This document shows positions 14,865 through 21,215 of a stretch of DNA of 21,215 bases, piece after piece. Source of the DNA: Methanosarcinaceae archaeon UBA470 (GTDB lineage Archaea > Halobacteriota > Methanosarcinia > Methanosarcinales > Methanosarcinaceae); assembly GCA_002508425.1 (NCBI GenBank), contig DAKU01000100.1, forward strand, positions 1 through 21,215, given 5' to 3'. Position numbers and translations under genes: made by a program. Each line of letters begins with the position of its first letter. Position 1 is the stretch's first letter. The notes under the pieces were generated by a model. That model saw only the letters and a program-made list of their open reading frames with translations. It made no database searches and was not told the DNA's origin.

Positions 14865-15218
14865 CTATTCTACTGCCTCACTCACAAGGTCCAATATCGA
14901 ATCCAGCTCGGATTCGGAAAGTGTGTACCTCTCCTTTGCGTACAGGGTCCTAAGCTCATCCCTGCTCTGAGGAGCGAGATCAGCTATCCTTACAGCGATC
15001 TCAGGTTTCATCTTTTCCAGCTCCATGAGCTTGTTAACGAGTTCCCTTGACTTCTGGGCGCTCATCCGTGAGAACATCTCTGCATGGTTTATAGCCTTAC
15101 GTAGCTCATACCGGAGCTCTTCCTCTTTACTTAGGCGCTCCTCCATGATCTCATTGAGCATCTCCTTGACCTCTGAGATTGTCAGAAGTTCTTCACTTAG
15201 AATGTTCTTTACTATCAT
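14865..15218 (-). CDS. rpoF: DNA-directed RNA polymerase subunit F (Rpb4 homologue)
   Basis: This 117-aa helical, highly charged protein matches archaeal RpoF (Rpo4), which pairs with RpoE (Rpo7) to form the polymerase stalk that contacts emerging RNA. It opens LSEELLTISEVKEMLNEIME and its C-terminal part resembles an HRDC-like fold (KPEIAVRIADLAPQ, then DELRTLYAKERYTLSESELD). The context eL21-RpoF-DUF655-KsgA is the standard archaeal neighbourhood and makes the call secure. The ribosome site before 15218 is weak. The stop codon is TAG. Confidence 0.93.
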   Translation of the reverse strand: MIVKNILSEELLTISEVKEMLNEIMEERLSKEEELRYELRKAINHAEMFSRMSAQKSRELVNKLMELEKMKPEIAVRIADLAPQSRDELRTLYAKERYTLSESELDSILDLVSEAVE

Positions 15219-15348
15219 CTAAATACACTCTTAATGTATCTTACAGTATGTGGAACTCTATATCGATAAACATATACTTATTCTCACTCATCAAGATATA
15301 TCTATCGATAATAAGCTAAACCATTGCTAGTGGAGGTATAAAATACCA
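15219..15348 (-). promoter_or_regulatory. rpl21e-rpoF spacer with two TATCGATA palindromes
   Basis: This 130-bp gap is unusually long for a cluster otherwise spaced by a few dozen bases. The 8-bp palindrome TATCGATA occurs at 15261-15268 and 15303-15310. A short inverted repeat, GGTAT (15335-15339) with ATACC (15343-15347), lies just past the eL21 stop. TATA-like GATATATC lies at 15295-15302. Together these suggest an internal promoter or leader for rpoF, unproven. Confidence 0.3.
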
Positions 15349-15633
15349 TCACTTTTGGGGTTTCAGATGCTGTGGAAGAGAAATTACCTCTTTCATAGAG
15401 TTTCCGTCCCTCACCTGCAATAAATAAGCTCTTCCCCTCTGGCCAAGTACTTTGCCTGTGCTTCCCTGGAATTTGGGGTTTGGCATTCCTTTTTGGACGC
15501 TTGGATCTATATCAATGTGTACCATCTGTCCGTTATTGAATTCCTGAATGGCCTTACTTACAGGGGAAATTCCTCTTTCCCTTATGGTCTTCTTCAATTT
15601 GTACCTTGTACAGTGTCTCTCACCATGTGACAT
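15349..15633 (-). CDS. rpl21e: Large-subunit ribosomal protein eL21
   Basis: This 94-aa basic protein is archaeal/eukaryotic ribosomal protein eL21. Family hallmarks are the MSHGERHCTRYKLKKTIRER start, the hydrophobic strand-rich GQMVHIDIDPSVQKGMPNP, and the FQGSTGKVLGQRGRAYLLQV core. GGAGAAG lies just upstream of the ATG. It is 42 bases downstream of pus10 and precedes rpoF. Length is normal. Confidence 0.96.
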   Translation of the reverse strand: MSHGERHCTRYKLKKTIRERGISPVSKAIQEFNNGQMVHIDIDPSVQKGMPNPKFQGSTGKVLGQRGRAYLLQVRDGNSMKEVISLPQHLKPQK

Positions 15634-15675
15634 AATTCTTCTCCGTTGTATATATTGTGATTAATGGATAATAGT

Positions 15676-16968
15676 TCAAATATCAACATTTACTACATCA
15701 AGTTCCATAACGGTTGCCTGTTTACCTAGCATCCCGGTAAGACTCGGAACAGTCCGTCCTTCATCACCGGATACAAGCTCCTTGACATAGAGACCGCCTT
15801 CGCACCTGACCCTCACCATCGCATGGTCTGCTTCCAATCCTAAAAGTTCTATGGTATGCACATACCTTTTTCGGATTAGATCAGCCCTTCTGTGAGATAC
15901 ACGCTGGGGCGTTCTTTGCTGAATCTCTGCACCTGAAAGACTTTCCAGTGCTGATAGTAATTCTTCCTTTGAAACTGGGTCAGTGAATGTAACTTTAAGG
16001 TTATATACTTTATCCGCATGAGCTGATTTTAGCTTCTCTACCATATCCTTTGATACGATCTGCAACCCATGCACTTCCACCTTACCGGAGGCATGAGAAT
16101 TAATTGCCTCTTGAAGCTGTTTCAGATTAATAGTACGAACTTTCGGATTAATAGCCTCCACCACAAAAGGTCTGCCACTGCCGAGCATAAGAGCATCAAT
16201 ATCTTCCCTTCCCGCACCGTGGAATGCAGTATCAGCTGCATACGCTACAGCGATAACATCTTTTTTAATCAGCTCGTCTACAGATTCCGGGTATTGCTTA
16301 CCTGTAAAACCACATCTTTCGCATCCCCTTCCTTTACAATTGCGACATGGCCATCTTGTTTGTGGAATCCCCCTTACAAGCTTCTTGTAGCGACCCTGGA
16401 TGTAAAGAGATTTGATCTGTAGACTTAGGGTTTCAGAAGCAAGGTCAAGCATCACAACTATCTCGGGCTGCTCGAACTCAACAGCTTTGCCTGTTTTGGA
16501 GGCAATAAGCTTCCCCACTTCCCTGTTCATTTCAGTCTTTAACTGTTCAGCATGAGCAATACCGCATTCACTCCAGAGGATCTCCTCATTCTCACTAAGA
16601 AGACCACTTACTTTGGTACCTACAAGGAAACTGGAATACTCGAAACCATCAAGTGCAGCAACAGCAAGATCTGCCCATTTTTCCAGATCATTGAACAAAC
16701 CAAGGCATACCCAGCAACGCTCGTCCTCTGCGCTCACGCCTAGCACCTTACGTGCATAACTACAACTGGGAACAAGTTCCCGAAGAAGAGAATCATCTCC
16801 TTCCTCTTTATGAATACGGTGCCCTTCCATGGCAAGGGCCACCTTAAGACTATTGCCTCTCTGGGCATTGGTAAGGCCAGTAGACAACTTTGCGAACTGC
16901 CTTCCCATGCAATGGTCACAGATCGGCCCTTCATGGATTATCATCTTAGCGGTATCGAATATGCTCAT
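15676..16968 (-). CDS. pus10: tRNA pseudouridine synthase Pus10
   Basis: This 430-aa protein is archaeal Pus10, which makes pseudouridine 54 (and, in some archaea, 55) in the tRNA T-loop. The N-terminal accessory domain has zinc-type CDHC (C17, C20) and CWVC (C85, C88) pairs. A second zinc-knuckle-like CRNCKGRGCERCG (C208, C211, C216, C219) precedes the catalytic domain. The catalytic Asp candidate is D256 in GAGREDIDALMLGSGRPFV. The C-terminal part holds KELVSGDEGRTVPSLTGMLG, typical of the family's PUA-less end. The next gene upstream is trmY, the methyltransferase acting on the same nucleotide. The ATG at 16968 follows GAGTGATC. Confidence 0.94.
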   Translation of the reverse strand: MSIFDTAKMIIHEGPICDHCMGRQFAKLSTGLTNAQRGNSLKVALAMEGHRIHKEEGDDSLLRELVPSCSYARKVLGVSAEDERCWVCLGLFNDLEKWADLAVAALDGFEYSSFLVGTKVSGLLSENEEILWSECGIAHAEQLKTEMNREVGKLIASKTGKAVEFEQPEIVVMLDLASETLSLQIKSLYIQGRYKKLVRGIPQTRWPCRNCKGRGCERCGFTGKQYPESVDELIKKDVIAVAYAADTAFHGAGREDIDALMLGSGRPFVVEAINPKVRTINLKQLQEAINSHASGKVEVHGLQIVSKDMVEKLKSAHADKVYNLKVTFTDPVSKEELLSALESLSGAEIQQRTPQRVSHRRADLIRKRYVHTIELLGLEADHAMVRVRCEGGLYVKELVSGDEGRTVPSLTGMLGKQATVMELDVVNVDI

Positions 16969-17023
16969 CTGATCACTCTGAATTTATGTCCTGGTCTTCT
17001 AATGGCAAACCAGCATAAAACTG

Positions 17024-17650
17024 TTATCTTTCTATCTGGCTTGTTGTAAGCCTATCAAGCTCATTATGTATAAGGATGATACAATGATCTGCATGTAATG
17101 AAAGCGGCCCTAAGGAGATAGTACCCGCAGACATTTCAAGTACAAGACTTTCTTCATCTTCCGTAAGCCCAAGATGGTCACCAAGGACAAAAACACTATC
17201 TTTTGTCTCTTCAGCCATATGCCTTATATCTTTACCATCTTCCCTTAAATAGAATATTTTGCGACCGTCCCTGGCAAATTCGTCCAGCAGGGTCTGCATG
17301 CCAGCTTCACGCACCCATACACCTGGTGTTGAGCGGGTTTCGAGGGAAGAAATGTTGTCTAATTCCAGAGCCTTTTTAATTAAGGCTCCTGCACTTCTTT
17401 CATCCGGGTTCAGATAGCGTAGTTTTTCTCCATTGAAACGTATAAGCCTAGGAGAGTTCGGCTCACCTAGAAGTAGCAGGTGGGCCTGTACGTCCCTTCT
17501 CAGGTCATGAGATAGAAAAAACACCGAGTTGATACACCTACAGAGGATATCCATCCTTCCTGCAGAACCAGGCATATCATTAAGTGAAAAGCCACCCGTG
17601 GTTACAGCTTTATGTCCAATTATAATAAAATCCTGCATGTTCTCATCCAT
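17024..17650 (-). CDS. trmY: tRNA (pseudouridine-54 N1)-methyltransferase TrmY
   Basis: This 208-aa SPOUT-family enzyme methylates N1 of pseudouridine 54, giving the archaeal counterpart of thymine in the T-loop. Recognisable parts are FIIIGHKAVTTGGFSLNDMPG near the N-terminus, RMDILCRCINSVFFLSHDLR, and the C-terminal knot SVFVLGDHLGLTEDEES followed by ISLGPLSLHADHCIILIHNE. Its gene is first in the cluster, 55 bases before pus10, which supplies its substrate. The ATG at 17650 has no clear ribosome site; a second in-frame ATG at 17638 follows GGATGAG. A TATA candidate lies upstream at 17697-17707. Confidence 0.94.
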   Translation of the reverse strand: MDENMQDFIIIGHKAVTTGGFSLNDMPGSAGRMDILCRCINSVFFLSHDLRRDVQAHLLLLGEPNSPRLIRFNGEKLRYLNPDERSAGALIKKALELDNISSLETRSTPGVWVREAGMQTLLDEFARDGRKIFYLREDGKDIRHMAEETKDSVFVLGDHLGLTEDEESLVLEMSAGTISLGPLSLHADHCIILIHNELDRLTTSQIER

Positions 17651-17696
17651 TTAAAAGAATTAACTTTTTCTATATGTGTTTTTTACGGAAAATAGA

Positions 17697-17707
17697 TTAA
17701 ATATAAA
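17697..17707 (-). promoter_or_regulatory. Candidate TATA box for the trmY-pus10 cluster
   Basis: On the minus strand TTTATATTTAA lies about 47 bases upstream of the trmY ATG. It is the best TATA match in the gap between the thiDN stop and trmY and would give a short leader of about 25 bases. Confidence 0.4.
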
Positions 17708-17713
17708 CTATTA

Positions 17714-19075
17714 CTATTGTATATCGCCGCTACTGGAGTATAGCCTTGCGATTATAACTGCTTTATGGGCCACTTCTTCAGCGTTTTTACCAAATAGTCG
17801 TACCATAGGTTCCTTACCAACACTACCTTTATCATATATGATATCAGGCACTTTTTTCAAGGCAGTTGAATTAAAATTCCCAATTGCAAAGGACACACCC
17901 CAATCCATATTATTGACCTGCTCTGGTTCATCACACCTGTCAAAAGAAGAGATCGTAAGCCCCATTTCTCTGCATATACACAGTACTTTTTCTGAGTAAC
18001 TTAGATTGATAGCAGCCCTTATAGAAGGATCAAATTTCATAGCTGCAAGAACCATTCTTGCCACATGACTGCTGCCCCCAAATTCCACATTACCTGCAAT
18101 ATAGGGCATACATTTTACACGTACGATCCGTCCGCTGACACCAACTACATCTGTTAATGTAGATGCTTCGGAAATTGCCATGGCAATATTGCAACCCACT
18201 TCTGCAATGAGTTTCCCGAATTCATTACAAGATACCAGAATATTGGCGGCTGAAATAGTATTTTGAAGAGTTTCATAACGTTGGGCATTTCTAAGAGTTG
18301 AACCCAATTGGTTCACAGGACCCATTCCACGACCTACTTTTGCACTGCTGACAATAGCCATTTCTACAAAGGATTTGGCAAGCATGGCAGCTTCGACGAT
18401 AGAATACCCCCTTGACAAAAATGCAGTTATAGACGCAGCATAGGTGCATCCAGACCCATGGGTGCCTCCTTCCAGGAACTTGCCTGGTAGTACAGTGAAT
18501 GTATCTGAAGCAGATTCATATACCACATCAGATGCATCCAGATGGCCACCAGTGACAATGACTGCTTCGACACCTGACTCTGCAATTAATTTGGCCGCTT
18601 TTTTTGCATCATTCACATCTTTAATATCAATACCTGAGAGCGTACGTGCTTCATAGATGTTGGGAGTTACGACCTTACTAAAGGAAAGTAACTTCTCTTT
18701 AAGTACCCTTACTGCATCTTTACGCAACAGATCACCACCAGCTTCAGCTGCCATCACTGGATCTACCACAAGAGATAATCCCTGGGATCTTGCTTCTTTT
18801 GACACAACTTCAATAATCTCAGCAGAGGAGAGCATACCTGTCTTTGCCCATTTAACATCCATGTCAGAACATACAGCATTTATCTGAGCACTAATCACAA
18901 AAGGAGGTAGATCGTAGATACTAAGTACACCCGTGGTATTTTGTGCAGTGACAGAAGTTATCGCACAAGTGCCATGTACTCCTAAAGCTGCAAAGGTCTT
19001 GATATCGGCTTCAATACCTGCACCGCCACCTGAGTCTGAACCTGCTATAGTTAGTACCACGGGAGTAATAGACAT
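17714..19075 (-). CDS. thiDN: Bifunctional HMP/HMP-P kinase - thiamine-phosphate synthase (ThiD-ThiN fusion)
   Basis: This 453-aa protein fuses two thiamine enzymes. Residues about 1-260 are ThiD, which phosphorylates hydroxymethylpyrimidine twice: TIAGSDSGGGAGIEADIKTF at the N-terminus, VDPVMAAEAGGDLL, and the ribokinase-type GGTHGSGCTYAASITAFLSR. Residues about 275-450 are ThiN, the archaeal enzyme that joins HMP-PP to thiazole phosphate: EVGCNIAMAISEAST, DVVGVSGRIVRV and AGNVEFGGSSHVARMVL. I chose the start at 19075 (MSITPVV) because GGTGA lies five bases upstream; in-frame ATG 19087 and GTG 19102 are alternatives. The gene ends in three consecutive in-frame stops (TAG TAA TAG). A palindrome lies in its promoter region. 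Confidence 0.94.
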   Translation of the reverse strand: MSITPVVLTIAGSDSGGGAGIEADIKTFAALGVHGTCAITSVTAQNTTGVLSIYDLPPFVISAQINAVCSDMDVKWAKTGMLSSAEIIEVVSKEARSQGLSLVVDPVMAAEAGGDLLRKDAVRVLKEKLLSFSKVVTPNIYEARTLSGIDIKDVNDAKKAAKLIAESGVEAVIVTGGHLDASDVVYESASDTFTVLPGKFLEGGTHGSGCTYAASITAFLSRGYSIVEAAMLAKSFVEMAIVSSAKVGRGMGPVNQLGSTLRNAQRYETLQNTISAANILVSCNEFGKLIAEVGCNIAMAISEASTLTDVVGVSGRIVRVKCMPYIAGNVEFGGSSHVARMVLAAMKFDPSIRAAINLSYSEKVLCICREMGLTISSFDRCDEPEQVNNMDWGVSFAIGNFNSTALKKVPDIIYDKGSVGKEPMVRLFGKNAEEVAHKAVIIARLYSSSGDIQ

Positions 19076-19102
19076 TATGTTCACCATTATGTATTTTTTC
19101 AC

Positions 19103-19325
19103 AAAAAACTGAAGGGATAGGATATGGCAAGAGATATGGACAATGTCCTAAATACATTATGGTCAACAGCCACCTATGCCCTATAAATTAGATCAACAAT
19201 ATAATAACGCTATGTTCGATAGTTTTATATCTGACTATACACAATGGAGACCAATATAATGCTATCATTCCGTTGATACATATCATTTAGGACTACTTTG
19301 ATTTATTTAGATGAGGCGGCTTTAA
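19103..19325. promoter_or_regulatory. Divergent intergenic region between thiDN and the LSm gene
   Basis: This 223-bp gap has no convincing gene. It holds the thiDN operator candidate and several TATA-like stretches, such as TTTTATAT (19223-19230). CAATATAAT occurs twice (ending near 19205 and 19260), each followed by GCTAT within a few bases. Which box serves the LSm gene is unclear. Confidence 0.3.
19138..19148. promoter_or_regulatory. Palindromic operator candidate upstream of thiDN
   Basis: GGACA-A-TGTCC is a perfect 5-1-5 palindrome 63 bases upstream of the thiDN start. On the minus strand a TATA-like TGTATTTAGG lies immediately upstream (about 19147-19156), placing the palindrome between TATA box and expected start site, where an archaeal repressor would act. 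The binding protein is unknown. Confidence 0.35.
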
Positions 19326-19541
19326 ATGGGAAACAGACCTCTTGATATACTAAACAATGCTTTGAACACACCTGTTATTGTGAGATTGAAAGGCGCCCGC
19401 GAGTTCAGAGGAAATTTGCAGGGCTACGACGTACATATGAACCTTGTTCTCGAGGAAGCTGAAGAGCTGAGAGAGGGCGAGACCAGAAAACTCGGTACTG
19501 TAATAATAAGGGGTGACAACGTAGTATACGTATCCCCGTAA
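19326..19541 (+). CDS. Archaeal LSm (Sm-like) RNA-binding protein
   Basis: This 71-aa protein is an archaeal Sm-like protein that forms a heptameric ring binding U-rich RNA. The Sm1 motif covers TPVIVRLKGAREFRGNLQGY and DVHMNLVLEEAEEL. The Sm2 motif is TVIIRGDNVVYVSP at the C-terminus. GAGG lies upstream of the ATG. It is followed 113 bases later by eL37, a pairing conserved in many archaea and consistent with a link to translation or RNA processing. Confidence 0.95.
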   Translation: MGNRPLDILNNALNTPVIVRLKGAREFRGNLQGYDVHMNLVLEEAEELREGETRKLGTVIIRGDNVVYVSP

Positions 19542-19654
19542 CATATTTAACCTATGATACTATCTGAGGTTCACTTGATACACGGTCAACTTATAGATAG
19601 TACTTGTCGCGATAATTAATAGAGAGACGAAAAAGTTCAACAAGGTGAAGATAA

Positions 19655-19825
19655 ATGTCAAAAGGTACTCCCTCAATGGGAAAAAGGCAAAAGCGCACAC
19701 ATGTTACATGCAGGCGCTGCGGTAGCGTATCACTTAATATCCATACAAAGCAGTGTACTGCATGCGGTTTTGGAAGGACACCACGCATGAGAAGTTACAA
19801 ATGGGAACGTAAGTGCAAATTCTAA
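19655..19825 (+). CDS. rpl37e: Large-subunit ribosomal protein eL37
   Basis: This 56-aa zinc-ribbon ribosomal protein begins MSKGTPSMGKRQKRTH. Its two zinc pairs are CRRCG and CTACG. The Arg/Lys-rich C-terminus (GRTPRMRSYKWERKCKF) matches the family. AAGGTGAAG lies upstream of the ATG at a normal distance. Size and position after the LSm gene are standard for archaea. It is short enough to be missed by length-filtered gene finding. Confidence 0.96.
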   Translation: MSKGTPSMGKRQKRTHVTCRRCGSVSLNIHTKQCTACGFGRTPRMRSYKWERKCKF

Positions 19826-19857
19826 AAATAATACTATTCTCTCTTTTAGGGGTATAG

Positions 19858-21215
19858 ATGAAAGAGGAATGTGGCGTAGTGGGCGTTGTGATGCAGAACC
19901 ATGCATCTACAGACAACCCCACCGCTCTCCAAATATACTATGCCCTTTATGCCTTGCAACACAGAGGGCAAGAATCGACTGGAATTACAGTACATGATGG
20001 ATTGCATATTAAATCCATTAAGGGTATGGGATTGGTACCCGAAGTATATGTAAAGAAAGACCTGATAGAACTTAAAGGCAATGTAGGCGTAGGTCACGTA
20101 AGGTATTCTACTACCGGAGACTCAAAAATTGAGAACTGCCAGCCCCTTATAGTGAATTATAAGAGTGGAACTATAGCAATAGCCCATAATGGAAACCTTG
20201 CAAACTACAGCGTCTTGCGGGATGAGTTAGAATTAGAAGGTCGAATATTTATCACTAGTTCTGATACAGAAATAATTGCACACCTTCTGGTAAAAGAACT
20301 GTTGCGCCATGACCCCATCCAGTCAATTTCCAATGTGATAAAAAGGCTTGTAGGATCCTATTCTCTTGCTATTCTCATCGATGATCAGTTGTATGCAGTT
20401 CGCGATCCACTTGGATTTAAACCGTTATGCATAGGAAAGCTTGAGGGAGGATACATTGTTGCATCAGAAAGCGTTGCAGTAGACACCCTCAATGGAAAGC
20501 TGATCAGAGAAGTGGAACCCGGAGAGTTGATAGTCTTCAAAGAAGATATATTTGAGAGTTATCAGCTGGTTCAGGAAAAGTATCATGCACATTGTGTGTT
20601 TGAATATGTTTACTTTGCACGGCCGGATTCTATTATCAATGGCAAGCTTGTCTATAATGTCCGTGAGAAGATAGGTAGAGAACTTGCACGTGAACATCCT
20701 GTCAAAGCAGATATTGTGTCACCAGTGCCGGACTCGGGGATCACTTCAGCCATCGGATATTCATACGAGGCTAATATAAAATATAGAGAAGGACTTATGA
20801 AAAACCGATATATCGGCAGGACATTTATCCTTCCTGGCCAAGCAATGCGCGAAACTGCTGTACGCCTTAAGATGAATACAATCTCTGACAATATAAAGGA
20901 CCAGAGGATTGTCCTTATTGACGACAGCATAGTACGCGGAACTACATCTAGACGTATTATCGATATGGTAAGGCGTGCAGGTGCAAAAGAGATACACGCA
21001 CGCATTGGCAGCCCACCCATAGTAGCTCCTTGTTATTTTGGTATAGATATGGGTACTAGAAGTGAGTTGATAGCAGCCCATAAAACAATAGCAGGAGTAG
21101 AGGCTGTAATTAATGCCGACTCACTTGGATATTTAAGCATAGAAGGATTAGTACGTGCAATAGGCATTGAAAAAGAGAATCTGTGCCTAGCATGCCTGAC
21201 AAGCGAATATCCATT
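19858..21215 (+). CDS. purF: Amidophosphoribosyltransferase PurF, partial (C-terminus off window)
   Basis: The first 452 residues and part of the next codon are present, with no stop before the window end. PurF makes phosphoribosylamine from PRPP and glutamine, the first purine step. The nucleophile is C5 after a four-residue MKEE propeptide (MKEECGVVGVV), as in the self-processed class. Further motifs are YALQHRGQES, GHVRYSTTG, AHNGNLAN and the PRPP loop VLIDDSIVRGTTS. Cysteines C246 (CVFEYVYFARP), C392 (PCYFGIDM), C443 and C446 (CLAC) match the four [4Fe-4S] ligands of the Bacillus subtilis enzyme. A GGGG lies upstream of the ATG. Only 32 bases separate it from eL37. Confidence 0.96.
   Translation, partial: MKEECGVVGVVMQNHASTDNPTALQIYYALYALQHRGQESTGITVHDGLHIKSIKGMGLVPEVYVKKDLIELKGNVGVGHVRYSTTGDSKIENCQPLIVNYKSGTIAIAHNGNLANYSVLRDELELEGRIFITSSDTEIIAHLLVKELLRHDPIQSISNVIKRLVGSYSLAILIDDQLYAVRDPLGFKPLCIGKLEGGYIVASESVAVDTLNGKLIREVEPGELIVFKEDIFESYQLVQEKYHAHCVFEYVYFARPDSIINGKLVYNVREKIGRELAREHPVKADIVSPVPDSGITSAIGYSYEANIKYREGLMKNRYIGRTFILPGQAMRETAVRLKMNTISDNIKDQRIVLIDDSIVRGTTSRRIIDMVRRAGAKEIHARIGSPPIVAPCYFGIDMGTRSELIAAHKTIAGVEAVINADSLGYLSIEGLVRAIGIEKENLCLACLTSEYP

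Noticed and set aside
19542..19654. Possible small RNA gene between the LSm gene and rpl37e
   Set aside because: I found no cloverleaf, box C/D pattern or strong hairpin; the stretch looks like an ordinary spacer with a TATA-like ATATTTAA near its start.

Overview
The window is a gene-dense piece of an archaeal chromosome, almost certainly from a methanogen of the Methanosarcinaceae (a methylotrophic genus such as Methanomethylovorans, Methanolobus or Methanococcoides would fit). The case rests on a formylmethanofuran dehydrogenase operon, a GHMP-type archaeal shikimate kinase, the archaeal informational genes eL21, eL37, RpoF and LSm, Pus10 with TrmY, a ThiD-ThiN fusion, and a response regulator with a methanogen-type output domain. 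The genus is inference. I see no rRNA, tRNA, CRISPR array, insertion sequence or prophage.

Layout. Positions 1-6005 (minus strand) hold a tightly packed operon in the order fwdF-fwdA-fwdC-fwdD-fwdB-fdhD. Its products reduce CO2 to formylmethanofuran, or run the reverse in methyl-group oxidation. The last gene encodes a divergent FdhD-like factor that may mature the Mo/W-pterin enzyme. A 461-bp divergent promoter region follows, with a long apparent leader for fwdF. Then comes a plus-strand operon, aroK-aroQ-purE (6467-8031), for aromatic and purine biosynthesis. Positions 8061-9897 (minus) carry a KaiC-like ATPase followed by a response regulator, with a short unexplained coding-like segment between them. 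Positions 10156-12734 (plus) encode a two-gene 2-oxoacid:ferredoxin oxidoreductase: a fused gamma-alpha subunit and a beta subunit. It converges through a perfect hairpin on the next block.

Positions 12761-17650 (minus) form an archaeal information-processing cluster read trmY-pus10-rpl21e-rpoF-DUF655-ksgA-hemK. It covers tRNA T-loop modification (pseudouridine-54, then its N1-methylation), ribosomal protein eL21, RNA polymerase subunit F, 16S rRNA dimethylation and a protein-glutamine methyltransferase. Positions 17714-19075 (minus) encode the bifunctional ThiD-ThiN thiamine enzyme, with a palindromic operator candidate in its promoter. Positions 19326-21215 (plus) contain the LSm protein, eL37 (56 aa) and the start of an iron-sulfur-type purF cut by the window edge.

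The window is mostly core metabolism and information processing. The points most worth a second look are: the FdhD-like protein, which lacks both hallmark FdhD motifs yet ends the fwd operon; an aspartate-for-cysteine substitution in the last cluster motif of FwdF; the long fwdF leader; the KaiC/response-regulator pair with its in-between reading frame; and the thiD operator candidate.
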